Source: Zygnema cylindricum (taxonomy: Eukaryota > Streptophyta > Zygnematophyceae > Zygnematales > Zygnemataceae). Taken from it: a stretch of DNA of 50,868 nt. The notes under the pieces are model-generated. The model was not told the DNA's origin, ran no database searches, and saw nothing but the letters and a program-made list of their open reading frames with translations. The stretch spans positions 289,078 to 339,945 of the forward strand of contig JBBHKE010002900.1 in NCBI GenBank assembly GCA_037447655.1, given 5' to 3'. This document shows positions 43,399 through 50,868 of the stretch, one piece after another; positions within the stretch are counted from its first letter, which is position 1; each line of letters starts with the position of its first letter. Position numbers and translations under genes: made by a program.

Positions 43399-44447
43399 TG
43401 TTGAAATAAGTAGTTTTTATTATATTTTCTAGGTCTAAATTTATTAGAAAACATGAAAAGAAAATGTAGGCAGTCTGCCTCTATATCTTCTCTCTCTCGC
43501 CCCCATACTTGTTGTAGTCACTGAAGGAGAGAGAGATAGAGCAATGGAGCCATGGCTGCCTCAACTCCATAGGAAGGACTAAAGAGTGGCTTAAGCCACT
43601 CTCAACAAAAGGTTGAGTCCGGCAGGACTCGAACCCCCGACCGGCAGAGCGCGGCGTAGCCGTTAGCTCTAACCAGTCTGTCGTAAAAGTCTGTTAGGAG
43701 ATATAGGGTTTCATTACTATTTAAACTATTGTAATGTACTAGATTCATTTAACTGAAACTCTTAACGCCACGAATAGATACAGTTCTACAAAATGCAAAG
43801 TACTGTACTTGTTTGAAATGGATATCGCGCATTTTGTTTCGACAGCGAAACAAATATCGCGCTAGTATTTATTACGGCCGAGATTGAATTTCGCGTCAAA
43901 TCTAACGTCGCACATCATCACCGAAATCCCGGAATGGTCATTTTGGCATTTAGTGACGTGGCATGACCTGGCGCCACATGGGAAGACATCATTCGGTCGC
44001 GGGAATTCCGAGGAACGTACGGACGAGTGGAAAGTGGACACGCGTCCACTTAATGGCCTTGTCGTACAGAGGCCGTACAGAAAGTACATCGGCAGTAGTA
44101 CTTTCTAGTACTATACAGTTTTGTGATTAGTTCGTACCGGCAGTAGATAGGAGCTGTGAGAGGGAATTAGGAAAAACTAGGACTTAGGAAAATTTAGGTA
44201 GATAGTCCTCTCTCTCTAAGAGTTTGTATAAATTGGCAACTTTGCCACCCTATAACTTATCGGTTGGTTGGCCGTTTTCGGTGATTCTTTTTGCTACGGA
44301 CTCAAGGGAGTCCAGGTTCCACAGGGGTGCAGTCAAATTGTCTGTTTGCCTTCTTGGACAGAAGTGGTCGTGGCTTAAAGTGGGTTAGTTAAACACTATC
44401 TAGAGGCTTCCTGTATTCCGTAGTCTAATGGAGGACACAGAATTGAA
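43399..44447 (+). repeat. A2 3' LTR (1049 bp)
   Basis: Preceded by AAAATAAGGGGAG. tRNA-like module on the minus strand 43614-43686. It ends with ATGGAGGACACAGAATTG, so this copy still has the LTR-encoded Gag start. Confidence 0.93.
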
Positions 44448-44452
44448 CTACC

Positions 44453-44498
44453 TTTTTCCTATTATAATACAGACCTAGAAAATACTCAAATATCAACA
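44453..44498 (-). repeat. B2 LTR, terminal 46 bp
   Basis: Continues the B2 LTR after A2 and ends ATATCAACA, the B-family terminus. Confidence 0.8.
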
Positions 44499-45806
44499 AT
44501 AGACGCTTATTAGAGTTAAGTTTGACGTTAAAATGGGTTATGTTTCACAAAACTACAACAAATTGGTGTCATATTGTGTAATTATTTGAATCAAGTTACA
44601 GAATTTAGAATTGAAAAAACGCGGCGCCTTGAAAACGCGAACTGATAACAAACCAACATCATATACGGACAATACACAAAAAAAATGATTTTGTGGTCAG
44701 ACAAATCCCAACCACATCCTCATTTTCCGGTGGCAGGCTTTTGAATCTTGCAGATCCATTTTTACACGACGTCGCCATTTTTTGGGTAGGATGCGGATCA
44801 CCGACCCACCGCCTCGCTTGGTCTTGCAGCAACCAGTAATCTATACCTCTTTTTAGGGTTTACAGCAGTAGTATCTCTTTTCAGGGTTTACATCAGTGGT
44901 AGGGTAGACTGTCATATGACGGAACAACAAGGACATCTGAGCCAACATCGTCGCTATTTTTTTCCGAGATTATTAGGAATTCATTGGTAAGTGCGCATCT
45001 CCGCATGTTTATACATCTCTCATGTTCTGTGTACCCCTTTATTCTTCCTCTTTGATTCTCTCAACCTCTTTATCTGTTAACCTCTGTCTCTACTAATTGT
45101 CCGTCTCCCACATTTTTTCCCATTCGCTTTCTTTACTCTTCTCTTTTACTCTCTTCTTCCCAATCTCTATCTCCCTCGTTCTATCTCATATCCTTTTATT
45201 ATTTTTTGTTTTGACTCGTTTTTTCCCTATTTTACTCTCTTTTTTGTTCTGTTTCCCGCTTATTTCGTGCCTCACTACCTCGTCGCTAATTTTTCCCTTC
45301 TTCCCTCTCTCTCTCTGTCTCTTTTTTTGCGTTATAATTCTCAAGCCCATATACCCCTGCTAATCCGTTATCTTTGTCTGTTTTGTGTATCCTAAATCGT
45401 CATCGAGGATCAACTTATATCCGACTGCCTATTTTAATTGGAGAGCACCCATACGATTGTAACGAAGAAGAAAATACCATATTGAAGGTATTCGAGCGTA
45501 GAAAAGCGCATGGATTATACCATGAGGAGCCTTTCATGGATCTATATTTCTTATCACAAATCGTTGATACTTAGTTAGTGTGTGTAAAATATGAAGGTTT
45601 AATTTTTTTCTTAAAAAGGATTTCCGAGATAGAGGCAGATACGTTAAGAGTTCAATATTTTTTTACACCTTTGTTGACTATTATAGATAACTAGGCCTTA
45701 GAGAATATTTTGTTTTACTTTAACGTTGTAAAAAGACTTTATCATGAAATATATAAATTTGGTACTTCTTCTCCCATTGTTGTTAATAATGTTTTAATTT
45801 GTGTCA

Positions 45807-45878
<72 letters not shown>

Positions 45879-46299
45879 TCACTGTGTGTTTTTTAAATTG
45901 CTTTCATGTTGTGTCAATCACACCATCGTATTTAAATATATTATATGTTCTTCGCATTTTTCGTTTATGGATCATTTGTATATGCTACAAATATGACTTT
46001 TTTATTTTGTTTCTCACCGCGTATCTTTCTTCATCTTTGCTTTTCATATCCTGAAAACTTTGGTTTGATTTTTCGCTCTTGTTTATATGGTTCTTCTCTA
46101 GTATTTTTGCCTTATTTTTACATATAAAAAAACCTCATACTTGGTCTTTAATATAATAATACCCATGTAATATGATAACTGATATTTCATGAACCAGCGA
46201 TGAAACAACCACGCCGCTGAAAGGCTATTCAAAGAGACAAAAACATAGTAACAAAATTTTCTATGTTTTGAATTAACGAAATTTAAACTCTCTGTTTTT
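44499..46299. other. AT-rich DNA, no gene recognised
   Basis: Contains a pyrimidine-rich stretch (45050-45370), a short direct repeat with AGGGTTTACA (near 44857 and 44883) and a 66-codon frame at 45374-45574 with no known similarity. One CGTCGCTATTTTTTTCCGAG near 44949 resembles the GCGACG motifs of the transposon region further right. Confidence 0.4.
45811..45877. repeat. (TA)n microsatellite
   Basis: About 33 TA units with one TG interruption near 45860. Confidence 0.95.
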
Positions 46300-46576
46300 T
46301 CAGATGATGATGAGAAAATTGTTTTGTCGTTGGATTTCCGTATAGCGACAAAACACCCTTTCAACTCTCGGAGATGATGATGAAGCTGTTTCGTCGCTGG
46401 ATTTCCATTTAGCGACTACGCATACTCTGCTTTGTCGGATATAGTATGAAAATTTTCTCGCTTCGAAATTTCAATCCTGCTACGACAAGTTCTCGTCGCT
46501 GAAAGGGCAATCATTACTTTGTGCGATGTATATGCTTTTAATGAAATTAACAATTTGTCAATTTCCGAAAAAGATG

Positions 46577-46800
46577 ATGAACAAGCGACGAAGCATAGTC
46601 GTCGCTGATTAGGGTAGGATGAACATCGCCTCAAAATATATGAGTTCATCTTAAAAGTCAAACAAACGACGAAGCATAGTCGTCGCTGAATATGATAGGA
46701 TGTACATTGCAACAAAATATATGAGTTCATATTAGAAATTGAACAAACGACGAAGCATAGTCGTTGCTGAATAGGATATGATGTACATTGGAACAAAATA
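46577..46800. repeat. 80-bp tandem repeat with GCGACGA..TCGTCGC hairpins
   Basis: Three units start near 46582, 46661 and 46742. Each holds GACGAAGCATAGTCGTCGC or close variants (7-bp inverted repeat around AGCATAG) followed by an ATATGAGTTCATATTAGAA-like segment. They lie downstream of the transposase stop codon. Confidence 0.8.
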
Positions 46801-47128
46801 TGAGTTCATATTAGAAGTACACTCAAAATTTGAACACCACATAAACAACATGTGAAGGTAAATACATAAGATTTTATAAAAATACTTGAAATTCCAAGAT
46901 ACACAAGACACGAGAACTTTAGAAAAACTGAAATTGTATTATCCCATAAAAAAACCATACACACATACAAAATTTGTTTTATCCTACAAATTCAATGAAT
47001 ACTGGACTATATTAATCGTCTACATTAATCTGGCACAAGTTTAACCGCGTTTCCCACTCTATAATTAAACTACCATTCCCAAACTAATATATAAAAACAA
47101 AAAAACAATAGGCAATTATGGAATATCT

Positions 47129-49014
47129 CTAATACTCATTGTCGCTCAACCCTCTCTCATTGAAAATGCTACCTTGTTGACTGTCGGCATCTTCAATATC
47201 TTGGAGGAATTCCCCTGCCCTTGGGCAAGGAGGTTCCACAACTTCGCCTTCGAAGTGGTTGTGATATTTTCTGATTATTCTTTGCAATTGTTGTGTGAGC
47301 ATGTCTTCTTCCCATTTTCCATAGCGTAAAGACAAGCCACATTGAATCATTGCTTTCCTCGCATAAGTCATTCCGTTTTTTACTCTCATCGCATTGACCT
47401 CTCGGATAGAGTCCCTTGCCGATTTTTAAAAAAATGCTTTACCGGGTCCAACCAATTTACTGGACCATCTACAACTAGAAGGTTTAGCCCAATGACGGTT
47501 CTCAATTCCTTTCGCTTTCCAACTGTCCCAAATGCGACCCCATACGTCCTTGATTTTGGAAATCACGACACAGTCGGCTAGTTGAACAAAATGCGTTGCA
47601 TTAGGTGGAAAATAGTGTAGCATGGTGTTTTTGGCCTCTTTAACTCGCTCGAACTCGTCTAACGTATTGTGACCACCGCAGTTGTCCAGAAATATATTTT
47701 TTTTACGTCTATCTCGATCCCCTTGGTAAGACCTTGCCTCTTCAACCCACTATGGGAACACCATTTTATCATTCCACCCCTTCGGACCGGTCCGGTAACA
47801 AAAGCCTGCACGGATATATAATACAAAAAAAAGGAAAAAAATTAACATTTTGTATTGTTTGCTTCCATGTGCAATAGAGATAAAGCAAGCTACGTGAACC
47901 AAAAGGTAGCTTATAATAGGTGTCATTGTTTGAGGTAACATATGTTAGAAAATTAAAGATCCTAAATTTCATGATTTTTTAATTAGATAAGGGGGGAGGA
48001 GGTATAAGAGGATAAGGTAGAGAGGTATAAATTAGAAATTGAAACTAAAAACATAGATGGAGAGAAATAGAGAAAAAATCATCAAAGACTTAAGACATAA
48101 AAATAAAAAATTGAAAACATCAAATGAGGAAGATAAAACACACCCGGGATGTTGTCCGGTAAACCCTGTATCGGGTAATTTATGCCACGGTTTGCAAAAA
48201 ATATCATCGGGTTCTCAATACGAGCGTTCACCCCTCCACTGATTCGCACCATGAGAGTCATGGATTCACCTCCTCCGGCGACGTCGACATATTTCACCAC
48301 ATCATCCCCTTGAAACCCCAAAGTGTATCCATTATAGGTGTTGACGATCATGTGAGTTTCATCCATGTTTTCCATGAGGTCTTCGTTGAAAATTCGTGGT
48401 ATACATGCGGCGCCAAACCGAAACACACTTAGTTTTTTTAGTATAGGTCGTCAATTAGGGAATACAACGAAAACAAAACACAATATAAAAAAGATACATC
48501 TTTATAAGTTATTCGTAATGGAAAGAGACTCACCGGATTCAAACCCCCGCTTCAGAACGCCCATGTGGAAGGCTACGGTACGCTTAATGGATTCCTCTTT
48601 CTCGGGACTACATTGTAGTTTCCCCTTTTGCGCACGCACAACGATGTTGTGTTTCTCTTGACACTTTTGCATCCACCTTTTATTGATGATTGGATGTATT
48701 TTGCTACCGTCATTGTTGAACCATTCCGGGCCGTACTCCTTCCTCCTTTCCCTTATTATGTCCCTAGCGATGTCCTTGAGAATTGAGGTGGACATCTTCA
48801 TACCTGCTTTCTTAAAACGTTCAAAATCGAAAAGCAACTACTCGTGTATAACAGTCCCCCAAGTAGCTTCCTTCCTTCCTCGTCACGGCAAAGCCTCGGT
48901 AACCGCCACCGATCTTGTCCCAAAACAAGAAGTAGAGAATGTCCGAGTTGTCTCTCGTATTCTCTCAAGCGTCGACCTCCTCTCTACCCACCATCGCTTG
49001 GCCTTTTGGTACCC
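47129..49014 (-). pseudogene. DDE_1 (pogo/Tigger-like) transposase with four premature stops
   Basis: Cuts and pastes its own element when intact. Exon pieces on the minus strand: 49011 to about 48522 (N-terminal, LLFDFERFKKAGMKMS and a CENP-B-like HTH INKRWMQKCQEKHNIVVRA, ending RGFESG at a GTGAGT donor); about 48433 to 48160 (ENMDETHMIVNTYNGYTLGF with the first Asp, MTLMVRISGG); and 47807 to 47129 (TGPKGWNDKMVF, IFLDNCGGHN with the second Asp, HYFPPNATHFVQLADC with the likely third Asp, to SDNEY). In-frame stops are at 48883-48885, 48838-48840, 47750-47752 and 47426-47428. The introns look normal, so this was once a spliced gene. No start exon was found. Confidence 0.8.
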
Positions 49015-49291
49015 TGTAAATAATAAACAATGTCAAAAAAATTAATGAGTTTCTGTAATGAAAAGTAGTATAACAAATTTGAACGACTCTAAAAGGAAAT
49101 GACAATATTCAGCGACGAAAAATTGTTGTCGCATATTCAACGACGACGGAAACTTGTCGTTATATCTGCCAAATAATATTTTTTAATAAGCACCGTTGAT
49201 ACGTAGTCAGCTGCGGACCACCGATGAGAAATCCTCACTTCGTGGACAAGCCAACGACGATCCTGTCTCGTCGTTAAGCCGAGAAAGAGGG

Positions 49292-50515
49292 TGGAACTCT
49301 GTGTGCCCCATTGCCCACAAAAATCGCAGATCCAAAAGAAGTTAATCTAGATAGTGCCGACTCCAAGTTGATATAAACCCAAATGACTGACCCCTTGACA
49401 ATCAAAAACCAATTATAGCTTCACCCCTGTGAATTAAGACTTTCTATGTGCTTAGTTCCACCACAGAATGCAAAGTTAGAATATGAGTTTTGGACACATT
49501 CACCCACTTTGACTTTCCCTTAGAAATGCAGCCACCCTGGCAAGAAAAAACAATAACCAACTACACCTTTGTGTAGCGTGTACTCCCCTAAGTCCGCAAC
49601 AAAAAGAATCGCTGAAAATGGTCAAGTAAATTGATAGTTATGGTTGGCCAAAGTTTGCCATTTATACAGGGTGCTGAATTAGTTATGAATGGTCAAAGAT
49701 GACTTTTTGTACAAGAGTTCTCTTGGAGAGAGGCTGCTACCTACTAAATTTTCTAATTCCTGTCTCTCTCTAAAACTCTATCTACTGACGTACGGCACCA
49801 ATCAAATTAATGTGTCGTACACAAAAGTACATGTGTCGGTGTACTTTCTGTACGACCATCGTAAAACATTGCCAAAATGTCGACACATGTCATATCCTGA
49901 TTTGTTGTCGTAAATTCCGGAGTTGCCGCAATCCAATGTTGTCGCGCCACGTGTCACATGACGTGGTGATATCAGTAAAACGCCAAAAATACATATTCCG
50001 TGATCGTGGCGCCTATCGTGGCCGCCCGATCAAAACCGGATAGAACTATAGGCGTTGAAAATATACGCGCGGTATTTGTTTCGCGTTCGAAACAAATGCG
50101 CGGTATTCGTTATATACAATACATTAAACCGTACATTGTACTATCCAAAACTATATCGATACATTATGTATATATTTCCCGTTTAATGAAATAGACTACG
50201 TGTAACAAATTAACTATTTGTCAAACCTACTATATCATACCACTAATCCTAGACTTATAGGTTTAAGCTGACGGGTAGTTTGACAGACGGTAGGTACCCG
50301 GATCAATTCCTGGATCTGTCAATCCTTTTAGGTAACTCTATCAAGATTTGCCAAGAGGACAGTCTAGGCAGCCATGGATCTAACTCCTCCTCAAGCCTTC
50401 AGTGACTGCGACAAGTGTGGGGACTTGAGTGAAGAGTTAGAGGCAAGCTGTCAGTGTCTCCTCTTTGCCTTTTATTTTACAATCTCTAGACCTACAAAAT
50501 ACTTAAATTTCAACA
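49292..50515 (-). repeat. B3: solo LTR of the B family (1224 bp)
   Basis: Starts TGGAACTCTG and ends TTTCAACA. It contains the conserved block near 49574-49624 and the tRNA-like hairpin TTGACAGA (50280-50287) pairing TCTGTCAA (50315-50322), followed by TCCTTTT. It is more diverged than B1 and B2. The flanks GAGGG and ACTAT do not match, so a target duplication is not seen. The element-strand end encodes MGHTEF. Confidence 0.8.
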
Positions 50516-50728
50516 ACTATCAAACACAATGCCGACATCAGCATTACAAAATGTATGACTAAAAGACAATTTTACTTGCATTCAGTGGAAAATGGGGAGA
50601 TAAATATGAAATTCATACTTATATGAAAAAAAAAAAAAAACATTGTGGCATCTTATGTAGGCTGAGGGCTAAATCGGGATACCTCTCTTTCGAATGAAGG
50701 CCACGAAATTGACTCTCGTCATCCCCCA
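50516..50728. other. AT-rich DNA, nothing recognised
   Basis: Short spacer with a poly(A) run near 50626. Confidence 0.4.
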
Positions 50729-50868
50729 TCAACGTCGCCGAATGCTAGTGAGCTCTTGAGTTAGATTATTAATGAAGCGACGAACCAATATCACCGCTAT
50801 TTTTTGAGCCTCCACACGGTGATTAATATTTTGAACTTCATTCCTCAATCGTTCTACTTCCGGTGGTG
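50729..50868 (-). CDS. Possible 3' end of an unknown ORF, coiled-coil-like
   Basis: Open on the minus strand from the window edge to a TGA at 50731-50729, reading PPEVERLRNEVQNINHRV and ending LTQELTSIRRR. The charged heptad-like pattern could be a coiled-coil tail, such as those in plant transposon-encoded proteins. Only 45 codons are visible, so it may be chance. It overlaps a GAAGCGACGAACC motif near 50775. Confidence 0.25.
   Translation of the reverse strand, partial: PPEVERLRNEVQNINHRVEAQKIAVILVRRFINNLTQELTSIRRR

Larger units (their letters stand above)
38028..44447 (+). mobile_element. Element A2: complete but decayed Ty1/copia retrotransposon
   Basis: 6420 bp with two 1049-bp LTRs (38028-39076 and 43399-44447) and an exact 5-bp duplication CTACC (38023-38027, 44448-44452). 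It is inserted in the B2 LTR. The internal sequence is about 95% like A1, but the LTRs belong to the 1049-bp subfamily of the solo LTR. The LTR pair differs at more sites than in A1, so it is older. The last CA of the 3' LTR has become AA. Confidence 0.95.
46300..49291 (-). mobile_element. Dead pogo/Tigger-like DNA transposon (limits approximate)
   Basis: A transposase pseudogene is flanked on both sides by clusters of GCGACG/CGTCGC motifs: 46325-46770 on the left and about 49110-49280 on the right. These are typical of sub-terminal transposase-binding repeats. Exact TIRs and a TA duplication were not found, and the right end may be cut by the B3 LTR at 49292. Confidence 0.55.

Noticed and set aside
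45374-45574. 66-codon frame
   Set aside because: No similarity recognised and no exon context; expected by chance in this length of sequence.

Overview
The window is eukaryotic nuclear DNA from a streptophyte, most likely a land plant. It carries two GT-AG intron-rich genes with plant-type products, followed by about 36 kb of nested repeats. The species cannot be fixed from the sequence. The bulk is AT-rich, with long purine/pyrimidine tracts and (TA)n microsatellites.

Layout. (1) 1-5007, plus strand: a seven-exon TruA-type tRNA pseudouridine synthase whose 5' end is not resolved. Its exons and introns are both full of GA-rich simple sequence. (2) 5039-5505: an unusual cluster of about ten copies of a 14-16 bp palindrome of the type TGTGACAATTGTCACA. 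(3) 7477-14142, minus strand: a complete 13-exon granule-bound starch synthase I (GBSSI, waxy) gene. All splice sites and phases fit except exon 3, which is 89 nt long and shifts the frame. (4) 14990-16285: a fold-back DNA element with arms of about 310 bp and an 8-bp target duplication. A MITE lies at 18351-18706.

(5) 19122-35634 is one old Ty1/copia element, called C here (plus strand, 578-bp LTRs). It has been split by four later insertions: a full copia element A1 (minus, 19308-25657) in its 5' LTR, a tRNA-Phe-like SINE-like insert in its primer site (26068-26335), a solo LTR (26523-27571) in gag, and a collapsed gag-only element B1 (28526-32884, minus) in the protease. The undamaged 3' LTR of C shows the empty site of A1. 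(6) 35636-36160: MITEs. (7) 36436-44498: a B-family fragment (B2) split by a second A-family element, A2 (plus, 38028-44447). (8) 44499-50868: AT-rich DNA, a dead pogo/Tigger-like DDE transposase gene (minus) with GCGACGA hairpin repeats on both sides, and a B-family solo LTR (B3).

The most unusual signals are in the A and B LTR families. All nine LTR copies carry, antisense to the element, a tRNA-like Pol III-type module (B box and TTTT terminator), with compensatory changes in its stems. All share a strongly conserved block downstream of the TATA box. Each LTR also ends in an ATG (or its mutated form) followed by six codons that read in frame through the primer-binding site into Gag. B1 keeps a single 615-codon frame made of Gag joined to remnants of integrase, RT and RNase H, with only one nonsense codon.
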